Notes: generated by a model from the letters alone, not told the origin. A stretch of DNA of 64,000 bases from Bacillota bacterium (GCA_023433505.1 JAEZCO010000073.1:83636-147635), one strand, 5' to 3'. Positions 53,349-62,923 are shown, counted from the stretch's first letter. Numbers and translations: made by a program.

Positions 53349-54461
53349 ATGGCAAGTGTAAAGTTAAAAAATGTTTACAAGAGATTTGATGGCGGGGTTA
53401 CAGCAGTTAGTGATTTCAACCTGGATATCGCAGACAAGGAATTTATCATTCTTGTTGGTCCTTCCGGCTGTGGCAAGACAACGACATTGAGGATGGTTGC
53501 CGGTCTTGAAGAAATTTCCGAAGGTGAAGTTTATATCGGAGACAAGCTTGTAAACGACGTACAGCCTAAGGACAGAGATATAGCAATGGTTTTCCAGAAC
53601 TATGCTCTTTATCCTCACATGACTGTATTTGACAACATGGCATTCGGCTTGAAGCTTAGAAAAACTCCTAAAGATGAGATAAAGAAAAGAGTGCGTGAAG
53701 CTGCAAAGATCCTTGAAATAGAGCATTTGCTTGATAGAAAGCCCAAAGCCCTTTCCGGCGGTCAGAGACAGAGGGTTGCTCTCGGTCGTGCAATCGTACG
53801 TGACCCCAAAGTATTCCTCATGGACGAACCTCTTTCAAACCTTGACGCTAAACTCAGGGTTCAGATGAGACTTGAAATCACCAAGCTGCACCAGAAACTT
53901 CAGACAACCTTCATCTATGTTACCCATGACCAGACGGAAGCTATGACAATGGGTACCAGAATCGTTGTTATGAAAGACGGTTTTGTACAGCAGGTAGACA
54001 GCCCCACGGCATTGTATGACAGACCCAACAACATGTTCGTTGCAGGCTTTATCGGAAGCCCTCAAATGAACTTCATCAATGTTGTCATTGAAAAACGCGG
54101 AGAAGATGTCCATCTGGTATTTGCCGGCCACAGCATCAAGCTTGCCGATGCCAAGGCAAAGAAGCTTGAGGGTACGGATTATATCGGTAAGGAAGTTGTT
54201 ATGGGAATCAGGCCTGAAAGCATGCATGATGAGGACCAGTTCCTTGAAGCACTGCCTGACAGTATTGTAGAAGCCAAGGTCGAAGTTGTTGAAATGCTGG
54301 GTTCCGAAACTTTACTGCACATGTTTATCGATGATATAAGCTGTACGGCAAGGGTCAACCCGAGAACCAAGACCAGGTCCGGCGACGTTGTCAAGATCGC
54401 GATCGACACCATCAGAGTTCACCTCTTTGACAAGGAAACCGAAAGAACAATCATCAACTAA
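53349..54461 (+). CDS. Sugar ABC importer ATPase (MsmX/UgpC type)
   Basis: 370 residues from ATG 53349 behind GGGAGGGG. Walker A GPSGCGKTTT at about 36-45, signature LSGGQRQRVALGRA, Walker B VFLMDEPLSNLDAK, and a C-terminal OB/TOBE domain as in MalK. There is no permease beside it. In Firmicutes such lone ATPases power several importers; the LplBC system at 33-37 kb lacks an ATPase and is a candidate client. Followed by a strong terminator, so it is a single-gene unit. Confidence 0.94.
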   Translation: MASVKLKNVYKRFDGGVTAVSDFNLDIADKEFIILVGPSGCGKTTTLRMVAGLEEISEGEVYIGDKLVNDVQPKDRDIAMVFQNYALYPHMTVFDNMAFGLKLRKTPKDEIKKRVREAAKILEIEHLLDRKPKALSGGQRQRVALGRAIVRDPKVFLMDEPLSNLDAKLRVQMRLEITKLHQKLQTTFIYVTHDQTEAMTMGTRIVVMKDGFVQQVDSPTALYDRPNNMFVAGFIGSPQMNFINVVIEKRGEDVHLVFAGHSIKLADAKAKKLEGTDYIGKEVVMGIRPESMHDEDQFLEALPDSIVEAKVEVVEMLGSETLLHMFIDDISCTARVNPRTKTRSGDVVKIAIDTIRVHLFDKETERTIIN

Positions 54462-54481
54462 GAATAAATTTATATAATAAT

Positions 54482-54510
54482 AATAGCCCGACCCAAAAGG
54501 TCGGGCTATT
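54482..54510 (+). terminator. Terminator after the MsmX-type gene
   Basis: Perfect 12-bp stem, 54482-54493 with 54499-54510, around CAAAA. The stem is ended by TATT, with only a weak T-tract. Confidence 0.8.
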
Positions 54511-54590
54511 ATGCTTTCGTCTAAAGCATTTGTTGCCGGTAAATTGCCTGAAATTGGGCGGAGTCCCATGTCTTCGGGATTTTCTCGCAC

Positions 54591-54619
54591 TTGAGACTTT
54601 TTATCAGGTATAGTATAAT
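54591..54619 (+). promoter_or_regulatory. Promoter of the CdaR-type regulator gene
   Basis: TTGAGA at 54591-54596, 17-bp spacer, TATAAT at 54614-54619, 63 bp before the GTG start. Confidence 0.75.
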
Positions 54620-54681
54620 GTTGTGGGACAAAACCTATAGTAAGCAATATTGGAGCAGATACAACTTACAGGGGGATTACC

Positions 54682-55761
54682 GTGAAATTGTTTCAGAACC
54701 TTGTTTATCAAATAAAAGAGGTTATCGATGACGAATTCGGAATCACTGACGAAACAGGCCTCATCCTGGGATGCTCGGATGAAAGCAAGGTCGGAGGTAT
54801 GCATCCTGCTGTCCAGCGCTTCGCTGAGAGCAAGGAGACAGGCGCTGTTTACGACGGAGCCACCTTCCAGAAAATTTTTCTGAAAAACAAGCTTGAATTT
54901 GTAGCGTTTATCAATACCGATGACAGAAGCAGCCAGAAATTCCTATCCTTGATCGCCATCAATATTACCAATATAAAATACTATTTTGAAGAGAAATTTG
55001 ACAAAGGCAACTTTATTAAAAATATTATCCTGGACAACATTTTACCGGGAGATATTTCCCTCAAGGCAAAGGAACTCCATTTACCACTGAACGCCTTCCG
55101 GACGGTGTTTCTCATTAAAACCGGCAAGCTGAAGGAGATCTATTCCCATGAGATCACCCAGAGCCTCTTTCCCAACAAGGCCAAGGATTTTGTCATTGTT
55201 CTGGATGACGAAAGTACCGTTCTGATTAAGGAACTGAAATCCGGGGACGATTTCAAGGATATCGACAGGACCGCCAAAAGCATTATCGATACCTTGAACA
55301 CGGAATTGATGGTAAAGGCCCAGATAGGCATAGGGACCATTGTCGATAATATCAGGGACCTGGGGCGGTCCTTCAAGGAAGCGCAGACAGCCCTGCAGAT
55401 CGGCAGCATTTTCGAAAATGACAAAGCCATCATCAATTATAACAATCTGGGCATCGGAAGGCTTATTTACCAGTTGCCTCCCACTTTATGCAAGCTTTTT
55501 CTCAAAGAGGTTTTTGATGAGGGTTCCTTCGAATCCCTGGATACAGAGACTCTTTTTACAATTCAGAAGTTTTTTGAAAATAACCTTAACGTAAGCGAGA
55601 CGTCAAGGCAGCTCTATGTCCATCGGAATACCCTGGTCTACCGGTTGGACAAGATCCAGAAAATAACGGGCCTGGACCTGCGGAATTTTGACGACGCCAT
55701 TATTTTTAAAGTGTCCATGCTGGTGAAAAAATATCTGGACAAGGCGGAAAAACTGGTTTGA
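54682..55761 (+). CDS. CdaR/PucR family transcriptional regulator
   Basis: 359 residues from GTG 54682 behind CAGGGGGAT. A sugar-diacid-type sensor N-terminus (KLFQNLVYQIKEVIDDEFGITDETGLILG), a GGDEF-like central part, and the C-terminal PucR HTH (FFENNLNVSETSRQLYVHRNTLVYRLDKIQKITGLDLRNFDDAIIFKVSMLV). The family often controls sugar acid or purine use. Placed between the MsmX-type ATPase and ftsE; it may regulate the former or a distant target. Confidence 0.88.
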   Translation: MKLFQNLVYQIKEVIDDEFGITDETGLILGCSDESKVGGMHPAVQRFAESKETGAVYDGATFQKIFLKNKLEFVAFINTDDRSSQKFLSLIAINITNIKYYFEEKFDKGNFIKNIILDNILPGDISLKAKELHLPLNAFRTVFLIKTGKLKEIYSHEITQSLFPNKAKDFVIVLDDESTVLIKELKSGDDFKDIDRTAKSIIDTLNTELMVKAQIGIGTIVDNIRDLGRSFKEAQTALQIGSIFENDKAIINYNNLGIGRLIYQLPPTLCKLFLKEVFDEGSFESLDTETLFTIQKFFENNLNVSETSRQLYVHRNTLVYRLDKIQKITGLDLRNFDDAIIFKVSMLVKKYLDKAEKLV

Positions 55762-55813
55762 CTTGCAGAATTATATAATATTTAGTAGAATTATGAACTA
55801 TGGGGTGTATCAA

Positions 55814-56521
55814 GTGATTGAACTGAGAGATGTGATTAAGAAATATCCCAATGGCACCGTTGCCTTGCAGGATGTTAATTTGAAAATAGAAAAAGGCGAA
55901 TTCGTTTTTATCGTAGGCCAGAGCGGTTCGGGAAAGTCTACCCTTGTCAAGCTGCTGCTGAAGGAAGAGGATCCCACCGAAGGCGAAGTTTACGTAAACG
56001 GCTATGAAGTTTCAGTGATGGACCGCAGGGAGGTTCCTTATCTCCGGCGCAGTCTGGGTGTTGTGTTTCAGGATTTCAGGCTCCTTCCCAACAAAACTGT
56101 TTATGAAAATGTAGCCTTTGCGATGCAGATAACGGAATCACTGCCAAAGGAAATAAGAAGACAGGTCCCCATGGCCCTGGCCCTTGTCGGCTTAAGCAGG
56201 AAAGCCAATATGCTGCCCCATCAGCTATCCGGCGGCGAACAGCAAAGGGTGGCCCTTGCAAGGGCGCTTGTCAATAATCCTGCGGTACTGATTGCAGACG
56301 AGCCTACCGGCAACCTTGATCCTGAAACCTCCTATGAAATAATGAAGCTGCTATGCGAGGTGAACCACCGGGGTACGACAGTGATTGTGGCGACACATGA
56401 AAAGGCCATCGTCGATGAATTGAAGAAAAGGGTCGTAGCCATAAACAAGGGTTTGATTATCAGGGATCAGGAGAAAGGATTATACAAGGATGAGGATAAG
56501 AACAGCCAGGTATATAATTAG
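55814..56521 (+). CDS. ftsE: Cell division ATP-binding protein FtsE
   Basis: 235 residues from GTG 55814 (VIELRDV...), with TGGGGTG upstream; ATG 55793 is an alternative. Walker A GQSGSGKST at 35-43, signature LSGGEQQRVALARA, Walker B VLIADEPTGNLD. With FtsX it moves conformational signals across the membrane to a murein hydrolase. It overlaps ftsX by 32 bp. Confidence 0.96.
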   Translation: MIELRDVIKKYPNGTVALQDVNLKIEKGEFVFIVGQSGSGKSTLVKLLLKEEDPTEGEVYVNGYEVSVMDRREVPYLRRSLGVVFQDFRLLPNKTVYENVAFAMQITESLPKEIRRQVPMALALVGLSRKANMLPHQLSGGEQQRVALARALVNNPAVLIADEPTGNLDPETSYEIMKLLCEVNHRGTTVIVATHEKAIVDELKKRVVAINKGLIIRDQEKGLYKDEDKNSQVYN

Positions 56522-57389
56522 GGAAGGGTTTGTCAATACATACAGAAATATTTTGATGTCTCTGGCCTCTGTCATCATTGTTGTTGCCACGCTGATCGTC
56601 TTTGGGTTTTTTCTGCTGATTGCCTTGAACCTGGAACTGAATATCAATGTAATTAAGGATCAGCCTCAGCTTGAGGTCTTCTGCAATATTGAGCTTGATG
56701 ATAATCAGGTGGATCAGGTGGAAGAGGCTGTTAAAAACAACAACAACGTATTGAAGTACCAAAAGGTCACAAAGGCGGAAGCATTTGAAAAAATGAAGGC
56801 CCGGTTCGGAGAGGAATCCGTGATACTTGACGGCTATGACGAAGACATCCTTCCCATATCCTTCATCATCAATCTTAAGGATCCGACCACCAGTGCGGAA
56901 GTGGCTGAGGAATTCAGAGGTTTAAGCGGGGTCCACGAGGTGAGTTTCCACCAGAAAACCATTGATTTGATATCCAAAGCCACCTATTGGATCCGATTCA
57001 TCAGCGGGTTTATGATTGTGATCTTATTGGTAATATCGGTATTTATTATCTCCAATACCATAAAAATTACCGTATTTGCAAGGCGCAAGGAAATCAACAT
57101 AATGAAATTTATCGGAGCAACAGACTGGTTTATACGCTGGCCTTTTGTGGTAGAAGGTGTTATAATTGGTATATTGGGTGCGGTAATCGCCTTTATAATA
57201 TCCGGAGTGGGCTATAATGCATTGGAAGGCAAATTCTATAAGGATCTGATTTCATTGAACATGAATTTGCTGAAAATGCTTAAGATATCGGATATTTGGA
57301 TACAACTGGTGCTTTATTACTCGGTTATCGGAGTCGTTGTGGGAGCTGTAGGCAGTTTCCTGTCGATTCGAAGATATTTGCGCGTATAA
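56490..57389 (+). CDS. ftsX: Cell division membrane protein FtsX
   Basis: 299 residues with four membrane spans: one near 25-45, an extracellular domain of about 125 residues, then three spans near 170-195, 222-245 and 270-292. FARRKEINIMKFIGATDWFIRWPFVVEG is the FtsX coupling segment. Partner of FtsE; the extracellular loop contacts the coiled-coil hydrolase encoded next. Confidence 0.95.
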   Translation: MRIRTARYIIREGFVNTYRNILMSLASVIIVVATLIVFGFFLLIALNLELNINVIKDQPQLEVFCNIELDDNQVDQVEEAVKNNNNVLKYQKVTKAEAFEKMKARFGEESVILDGYDEDILPISFIINLKDPTTSAEVAEEFRGLSGVHEVSFHQKTIDLISKATYWIRFISGFMIVILLVISVFIISNTIKITVFARRKEINIMKFIGATDWFIRWPFVVEGVIIGILGAVIAFIISGVGYNALEGKFYKDLISLNMNLLKMLKISDIWIQLVLYYSVIGVVVGAVGSFLSIRRYLRV

Positions 57390-57504
57390 AGGTGAGGGGA
57401 CATACCTACAGCGCTAGTGCATAAAAATGGCTGCTTTTTATAGAGCGGAATATTGCAAGGAAGTCCTCTTTTGAAAGACATGTTGTTAGGAGGTAAAGTT
57501 TAAA

Positions 57505-58635
57505 GTGAGAAAACTGATCTTTCCGTTTATAGTAATTTTTATTTTGACCGCATTGGTCCTACCGGTTTTAGGCGCTAACGTGGAGGACTATAAAAATGAA
57601 AAATCGGCAATTGACAGCAGAATCAATAAACTGAGTAAAGCCAAAAAGGAAGAGCTCCAGAAAAAAGCACAATTGGAGAGCCAGAAAAGCAGTATTTCCA
57701 AGCAACAGGCCGCTGAAAAAAAGGTCTATAATCAGCTTCTCCGGGATATTGACGAGCAGATGGCGCAGATTGAAGAACTGAAGCAATCCATTGCCACTGC
57801 GGAAGAAGATTACAACCGGCAGAAGGAACTTTTGAAAACAAGGCTGAGAGTGATGTATGAAAGTTCCAACAGCACGGTTTTTGATTTGCTGGCACAGTCC
57901 GAGACCATACTGGATTTTTTGGACAATATGCGCTATATGTCATTGATCTCCCAGAATGATGATAAAATTGCCGAAGAATTGAATTTGGCGAAGCTGGATG
58001 TGGAGTTCAAGAAGAAGACCCAGGAGCAGCAGGTGATTGAGCTGCAGCAGCAGGTTGACCAGAAGAAGGAGAAGCTGAATTCATTAAAGTCTTCCAGGGC
58101 TGAAGTGGATGATGCCATCGCACAGAGTTCGGAGCAGCTGAAGAAGCTGGAAAAAGAGGAAGACGACATGATTGCGGAGTCTAACAGGCTCAGTAGCGTA
58201 ATCAAGAATCTTTCGACAAAAAAGAAGTATACCGGCGGTTCCATGGTATGGCCGGCTCCCAATAACTATTCCATTTCTTCGCCCTTTGGTATGAGAAAGC
58301 ATCCCATCCTGAGGAAATACAAGATGCATACGGGACTTGACATAAGCGCTAAAAAAGGGGATTCCATCATAGCGGCTAATAATGGAACGGTTATACTTTC
58401 AAAATATGATGAAAACGGTTATGGCTATTATCTCGCAGTTGACCACGGGGGAGGAATCACCACACTTTATGCCCACTGCAGCAAGCTGATTGCCAAGGTG
58501 GGAGATGAAGTCAAAGCTGGGCAGGTTATTGCAAAAGTAGGAAGTACAGGGCTGGCTACCGGTCCTCATCTGCATTTTGAAGTGAGAAAAAACGGTACAC
58601 CGGTCAATCCGTTAAATGGATATCTCAGTAAATAG
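57505..58635 (+). CDS. Murein hydrolase (activator) with coiled coil and M23 domain
   Basis: 376 residues with signal peptide (FPFIVIFILTALVLPVLGA), a long coiled coil from about 25 to 245, and a LytM/M23 peptidase domain. Zinc and catalytic residues are intact: MHTGLDI, TTLYAHCS and GPHLHFEV, so it is likely an active endopeptidase rather than only an activator. Its place after ftsEX matches CwlO/PcsB-type proteins controlled by FtsEX. Ribosome site GTTAGGAGG before GTG 57505. Confidence 0.94.
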   Translation: MRKLIFPFIVIFILTALVLPVLGANVEDYKNEKSAIDSRINKLSKAKKEELQKKAQLESQKSSISKQQAAEKKVYNQLLRDIDEQMAQIEELKQSIATAEEDYNRQKELLKTRLRVMYESSNSTVFDLLAQSETILDFLDNMRYMSLISQNDDKIAEELNLAKLDVEFKKKTQEQQVIELQQQVDQKKEKLNSLKSSRAEVDDAIAQSSEQLKKLEKEEDDMIAESNRLSSVIKNLSTKKKYTGGSMVWPAPNNYSISSPFGMRKHPILRKYKMHTGLDISAKKGDSIIAANNGTVILSKYDENGYGYYLAVDHGGGITTLYAHCSKLIAKVGDEVKAGQVIAKVGSTGLATGPHLHFEVRKNGTPVNPLNGYLSK

Positions 58636-58699
58636 CTCGCCGCTGATTTTGGACAACGCCACAGTCCCCCTCCTCTTAAGGTGGGATTACCGATTGAAA

Positions 58700-58860
58700 A
58701 AGCAGTCAGCAGTATAGTTGGAGGGTTGGAATTCCCAACAGACGTAGTTCAAACGCCACGATTAGGCGTAGCGCTGTAGCGTAGGGCGACTTCATTTCGC
58801 CCACAGCGAGGGGTATGGGGGCATTCCCCCATTGAGAATTGAAGTGATACAATAGTGATG
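58700..58860. other. Hairpin-rich intergenic stretch
   Basis: GGGCGA-CTTCATT-TCGCCC at about 58784-58802 and ATGGGGG-CATT-CCCCCAT at about 58815-58832 are two strong hairpins in a section without credible frames. It resembles a worn mobile-element end. The 560-bp gap 58636-59195 holds this stretch, a terminator and candidate RNA B. Confidence 0.35.
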
Positions 58861-58870
58861 CGGTTTGCAA

Positions 58871-58897
58871 GCCCGGTTTAGGCCGGGCTTGTTTAAG
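58871..58897 (+). terminator. Terminator downstream of the M23 gene
   Basis: AAGCCCGG and CCGGGCTT pair around TTTAGG and are followed by GTTT. It lies about 235 bp after the stop. Confidence 0.65.
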
Positions 58898-59000
58898 TTA
58901 TAGGCATTGGAAATAGATTGAAGAGAAAAAGAGAACAGAGACGGCGCGTCTTAGATTTTGACAACCTTCGAATTTTTCTTCGGCAGCGGGCATAAGATAT

Positions 59001-59110
59001 ATAACGAGGCATCAAAAAATGTTCTGCGCCTTTGTAAGTGGGGGGGGCAGAATTGGCGTTAGGGCGGTGAGCATAGCTTCCGCCCGGATGTATTTGTGGC
59101 CAGCCTCGTT
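59001..59110 (+). ncRNA. Candidate structured RNA, copy B
   Basis: AACGAGGC (59003-59010) pairs perfectly with GCCTCGTT (59103-59110), closing the element. Inside, TTCTGC (59022-59027) pairs with GCAGAA (59047-59052) and GGGCGG-T-GAGC-ATA-GCTT-CCGCCC (59062-59085) forms the hairpin shared with copy A, followed by GGATGTAT and GGCC. The inner stem differs from copy A by compensating bases. No frame is credible. It is 85 bp upstream of ctpA. Confidence 0.5.
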
Positions 59111-59195
59111 GAAACTCCGCGGATGTAAATAAATTTTTCTACAAACGAAAAATTAATTTTGAATTAGGTCGTTATAAATCAAAGGATACGGGAGC

Positions 59196-60434
59196 GTGTT
59201 TAAATTGGATAAAAAGTACTCATCGCGGCAAGTAATAGTTTTTGTGGCTACCGGAGCTATTTTCACGGTTTTGATCTGTATTGCCGCTTTTTTTGCAATA
59301 CAGCTGTTCATTCCCAAATACACCATAAATTTTGATCCCAAGTCGGTAAGCATCACAAATATAAACAAATTCAACCAGGTAAGAAATATACTGAAAGAGG
59401 ATTATTATCAGGATGTGAATGAGAATGCTATGGTGGAAGGCGCTGTCGGAGGTATGGCCAATTCCCTCAAGGATCCGTACACGGTTTATTTTAACAAGGA
59501 GCAGATGCAATCCTTCATGGAAAAATCGGAGGGGAGCTATGTCGGGATAGGGATCTCCGTCAATTCCGATGCCAACGGTATTCTCACAGTCATCGAGCCC
59601 TTTGCGGATTCACCGGCGAAAAAAGCCGGCCTGCTCAAGGATGATAAAATTATTAAGGTTGACGGCAAGGATGTAACCGCAGTAAGGGATGAAAATATGG
59701 TCATCAGCATGATCAAGGGACAGGAGAATACGAAGGTTGCTTTAACGATATACCGGGCCAGCGAAGACAAAACCATGGATATCAGCATCTTGCGCAAAAA
59801 GATAAAAATTACCAATATTAAGAGTGAAATTGTTTCGGGGAATCTCGGGTATATAAAGCTCATCCTGTTTGACAGCGAAATCGCCGGTGATTTTTCACGT
59901 GAGCTGAATAACTTGCTGGCAAAAGGGATCAAGGGCCTCATCATTGATCTGAGGGACAATCCGGGGGGCTCTTATGAGCAAGTGGTGGCAATTGCCGACC
60001 GTTTGATTCCCGAGGGGCTCATTGTTTATACGGAAGACAGGAATAAAGTGCGGCAGGAAAAGAAGTCGGATAAGACTGAGCTTGATATCCCCATTGTTCT
60101 GCTGATAAACGGCAATAGCGCCAGTGCCTCGGAAATACTGGCAGGGGCCATTAAAGACCAGAAGAAAGGCACGCTGGTGGGGACAAAAACCTTTGGGAAA
60201 GGTCTGGTACAGGAATTGAGGGTATTGGGCGACGGATCGGGGATCAAGGTGACCATTTCAAGATATTTTACTCCCTCCGGCGTTTGTATCCAGGGCATAG
60301 GGATCAACCCCGACATGGAGGTAGGCGTTGGGACTGAATATGAAAACCAGCCGGTGTCCCAGATTCCCAGAAGTAAGGATATTCAGTTCAAAACCGCGGT
60401 TGACGTGTTAAAATCAAAAATCACTACACCTTGA
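59196..60434 (+). CDS. ctpA: C-terminal processing peptidase (S41)
   Basis: 412 residues from GTG 59196 (ACGGGAGC upstream). One N-terminal membrane span near 14-38, a PDZ domain at about 100-185 (GSYVGIGISVN, SPAKKAGLLKDDKI), and the S41 catalytic core with serine in NGNSASASEILAGAIKD and lysine in KTFGKGLVQ. CtpA/CtpB-type enzymes cut secreted or signalling proteins; placed after ftsEX and the M23 hydrolase as in many Clostridia. Confidence 0.95.
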   Translation: MFKLDKKYSSRQVIVFVATGAIFTVLICIAAFFAIQLFIPKYTINFDPKSVSITNINKFNQVRNILKEDYYQDVNENAMVEGAVGGMANSLKDPYTVYFNKEQMQSFMEKSEGSYVGIGISVNSDANGILTVIEPFADSPAKKAGLLKDDKIIKVDGKDVTAVRDENMVISMIKGQENTKVALTIYRASEDKTMDISILRKKIKITNIKSEIVSGNLGYIKLILFDSEIAGDFSRELNNLLAKGIKGLIIDLRDNPGGSYEQVVAIADRLIPEGLIVYTEDRNKVRQEKKSDKTELDIPIVLLINGNSASASEILAGAIKDQKKGTLVGTKTFGKGLVQELRVLGDGSGIKVTISRYFTPSGVCIQGIGINPDMEVGVGTEYENQPVSQIPRSKDIQFKTAVDVLKSKITTP

Positions 60435-60480
60435 TGCATAAAAATACCAAATCTCCGCAAACTACCTTCGGAGGTGGTAA

Positions 60481-60657
60481 ATGGTGGAGAAAAAGGATGA
60501 AAGTTTAAAATACGAAATTGCCAAGGAATTGGGCTTAGGCGAAAAGGTCAGAAAATTCGGCTGGAAAGGTCTTTCCGCAAAGGAAACCGGTAGAATCGGC
60601 GGAATGATGACCAAAAGAAAGAAGCTTATGCAGACGGAAGAGAGCCAGCAGGCGTAG
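60481..60657 (+). CDS. Alpha/beta-type small acid-soluble spore protein
   Basis: 58 residues. The central KYEIAKELGLGEKVRKFGW and SAKETGRIGGMMTKRKK stretches match the DNA-binding SASP pattern, with the GRIGGMMTKR variant of GSVGGEMTKR near the C-terminus. SASPs coat spore DNA and protect it. Strong ribosome site GGAGGTGG before the ATG. The germination-protease cleavage site (usually ELG near F/I) is not clear, so this is closer to the SspF-like subgroup. Evidence that the organism sporulates. Confidence 0.85.
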   Translation: MVEKKDESLKYEIAKELGLGEKVRKFGWKGLSAKETGRIGGMMTKRKKLMQTEESQQA

Positions 60658-60720
60658 GATTGGGGACAGGCGGATTATCGCTTGTCCTTATTATTTTTCT
60701 ACTATATAATAAGGGGTGGG

Positions 60721-61470
60721 GTGATAATTATTTATTCGGACTTTGCCTTTTATTATGACAGACTTATGAAGGACGTAAATTACGGTGAATGGGCTGATTA
60801 CATTGAGGCCGTTTTCAGGAAACATAATTCCAAACCATCCATGGTTCTGGACCTGGGCTGCGGGACCGGCAGCTTCTGCACGGAGATGGCCGAAAGAGGC
60901 TATGAAATGATTGGTATCGACCTTTCGCCGGAAATGCTTTCCTGTGCTAAAACAAAAGCCCTTGAGAAGAAGCTGGATATACTTTATCTGAATCAGGATA
61001 TGACATCCTTTGAACTTTATGGCACGGTTGACGCCATTGTATGCCTGATGGACAGCATGAACTATATCACCTATAAAAATGAGATGAAACGCATCTTCCG
61101 GCTGGTAAAAAACTATCTGAATCCAGGCGGCCTTTTTATTTTTGATATAAACTCCCGGTATAAGCTGGAGCATATACTTGGAGACAATGTCTATTACAGC
61201 AATGACAGCGATGTGTCATACATCTGGCAGAACAGCTTTGATAAAGCAAAAAGCATCTGCAGGTTTGATCTTACCTTTTTTGTCGAAAACAACGGTGTGT
61301 ACACGAGGTTTGACGAAGAGCATTATGAGAGGGCATATCAGCCTAAGGAGCTGGAAAATATAATGCTTTCCGCCGGACTGGAATTTTCTTCCGCCTGCCA
61401 TGAATTCACTTTCAAGGCTCCGGCGAAAAAAACGGAAAGAATTTTTTTCGTATGCCGGAAACCATTTTAA
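60721..61470 (+). CDS. Class I SAM-dependent methyltransferase
   Basis: 249 residues from GTG 60721, with AAGGGGTGGG upstream; the open frame extends to 60682. SAM-binding loop VLDLGCGTGSFCTEMAERG at about 45-63, GIDLSPEML, and FDINSRYKLEHILG in the substrate half. Common in Clostridia beside hslO or ctpA; the methyl acceptor is unknown. Confidence 0.9.
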   Translation: MIIIYSDFAFYYDRLMKDVNYGEWADYIEAVFRKHNSKPSMVLDLGCGTGSFCTEMAERGYEMIGIDLSPEMLSCAKTKALEKKLDILYLNQDMTSFELYGTVDAIVCLMDSMNYITYKNEMKRIFRLVKNYLNPGGLFIFDINSRYKLEHILGDNVYYSNDSDVSYIWQNSFDKAKSICRFDLTFFVENNGVYTRFDEEHYERAYQPKELENIMLSAGLEFSSACHEFTFKAPAKKTERIFFVCRKPF

Positions 61471-61633
61471 ACAGGATAAATTTACTTTTACCGCACAAGC
61501 ATATTATGCTGTTACCGTGGCAAAATAGAAGTAAAGCAGTGTTTATGGAAACCGGGATGACAGAACTGAATAGATTGCATGCGATTTGCAGGTTCTGCCA
61601 ACCTCATAATGCTATATTATGTAATTGTATCCA

Positions 61634-61663
61634 TTGACAAGCTGTAGGACGATATGTTAAACT
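61634..61663 (+). promoter_or_regulatory. Promoter of the cold-shock gene
   Basis: TTGACA at 61634-61639, 18-bp spacer, TAAACT at 61658-61663, giving a leader of about 55 nt. The remaining upstream gap (61471-61633) shows nothing clear. Confidence 0.55.
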
Positions 61664-61724
61664 GATATGGATTTGGCGAAAAATGCAGGTCAAGTCTAAG
61701 TATTTATTTCAGGAGGTTTTAGTA

Positions 61725-61928
61725 ATGCAAAGAGGAAGAGTTAAATGGTTTAATGCTGAAAAAGGTTTCGGGTTTATTGAAAGAGACAACGGAAATGATG
61801 TTTTCGTTCATTTTTCAGCTATAACTATGGAAGGGTTTAAGACCCTTGAAGAAGGCGCTGAGGTTGAATTTGATGTAGTTGAAGGTGCTAAGGGACCTCA
61901 GGCTGCAAACGTTCAGAGAGCTATGTAA
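61725..61928 (+). CDS. Cold-shock protein
   Basis: 67 residues from ATG 61725 behind AGGAGG; the frame opens at 61683 but the standard MQRGRVKWF start is clear. RNA-binding motifs RNP1 KGFGFIE and RNP2 VFVHFSAI are intact. A single-stranded nucleic acid chaperone. Followed by a terminator. Confidence 0.97.
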   Translation: MQRGRVKWFNAEKGFGFIERDNGNDVFVHFSAITMEGFKTLEEGAEVEFDVVEGAKGPQAANVQRAM

Positions 61929-61974
61929 TTAAAGTTCAAGTAACTTTAATATAGATCGAAGTAGCCAGAAATTG

Positions 61975-62003
61975 AACCCCGGTATATTAATATCGGGGTT
62001 TTA
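61975..62003 (+). terminator. Terminator after the cold-shock gene
   Basis: An 11-bp stem with one G-T pair, 61975-61985 with 61990-62000, loop ATTA, then a short T-run. It overlaps the start of the longer hslO frame, supporting the later start at 62042. Confidence 0.8.
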
Positions 62004-62041
62004 ACATGCTCAAAAAAAGAAAAGAAGAAAGGCATTATTTT

Positions 62042-62923
62042 ATGAAGGATTATATTATCAGGGCTTCGGCAGCAGGGGGGACCATCCGGGCTTTTGCGGC
62101 TGTAACCACCCAGCTGGTCGAAGAGGCGCGAAAGACCCATAATGCTTCCGGTCTGGCAACAGCAGCGCTTGGAAGGACTTTAACGGCGATTGCCATCATG
62201 TCTAAAATGTCTAAAAGTGAAAAAGATGTGCTGACCATACAAATAAAAGGCGATGGGCCTCTCGGAGGTATTGTGGCGGTTGCGGATGCAGATGCCAATG
62301 TAAGAGGATATGTATTTGACCCGTCTGTCGAACTCCCTTTAAACAGCCAGGGTAAATTCGACGTTTCCGGCGGAGTGGGCAAAAAAGGCTATTTAAACGT
62401 TATACGCGACCTTGGAATGAAAGAACCTTATGTGGGTTATGTGGAGCTTTATACGGGTGAAATCGGCGAAGACATCGCCTATTATTACGCTTTTTCCGAG
62501 CAGGTCCCCTCAGTGGTATCTTTAGGCGTGCTGGTGGCACCGGACGGAGCGGTAGCAAACGCAGGAGGCTATATTATTCAGTTGATGCCCGGAGCAGAAG
62601 AGGGAGCAGTGGAGGCACTGGAGAGCAAAGTAGCTTCGCTTAAACCTGTCACTACGCTGTTTGAGGAGGGCAAGAGCCCCGAAGAAGTGCTTGAGCTTAT
62701 ACTTGGGGAGATGGATCTGGAAATAACAGAGAAATATCCTTGCAAGTATGTATGCAATTGCTCACGGGAGCGTATGGAGCGCAATCTCATCAGTCTCGGC
62801 GCAAAAGATATTCTTGAGATGGCCCAGGAGCAGCACGGGGCGGAACTGCAGTGCCACTTCTGCAACGAGAAATATTATTTTACCGAAGAGGAACTGATGA
62901 ACCTGATTCATGTGGAAGAATAA
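62042..62923 (+). CDS. hslO: Redox-regulated chaperone Hsp33
   Basis: 293 residues from ATG 62042 (AGAAAGGC upstream). Holdase chaperone switched on by oxidation. The zinc-binding redox switch is complete at the C-terminus: YVCNCSRERM and QCHFCNEKYY, giving CxC and CxxC. N-terminal MKDYIIRASAAGGTIRAFAAVTT is standard. Confidence 0.97.
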   Translation: MKDYIIRASAAGGTIRAFAAVTTQLVEEARKTHNASGLATAALGRTLTAIAIMSKMSKSEKDVLTIQIKGDGPLGGIVAVADADANVRGYVFDPSVELPLNSQGKFDVSGGVGKKGYLNVIRDLGMKEPYVGYVELYTGEIGEDIAYYYAFSEQVPSVVSLGVLVAPDGAVANAGGYIIQLMPGAEEGAVEALESKVASLKPVTTLFEEGKSPEEVLELILGEMDLEITEKYPCKYVCNCSRERMERNLISLGAKDILEMAQEQHGAELQCHFCNEKYYFTEEELMNLIHVEE

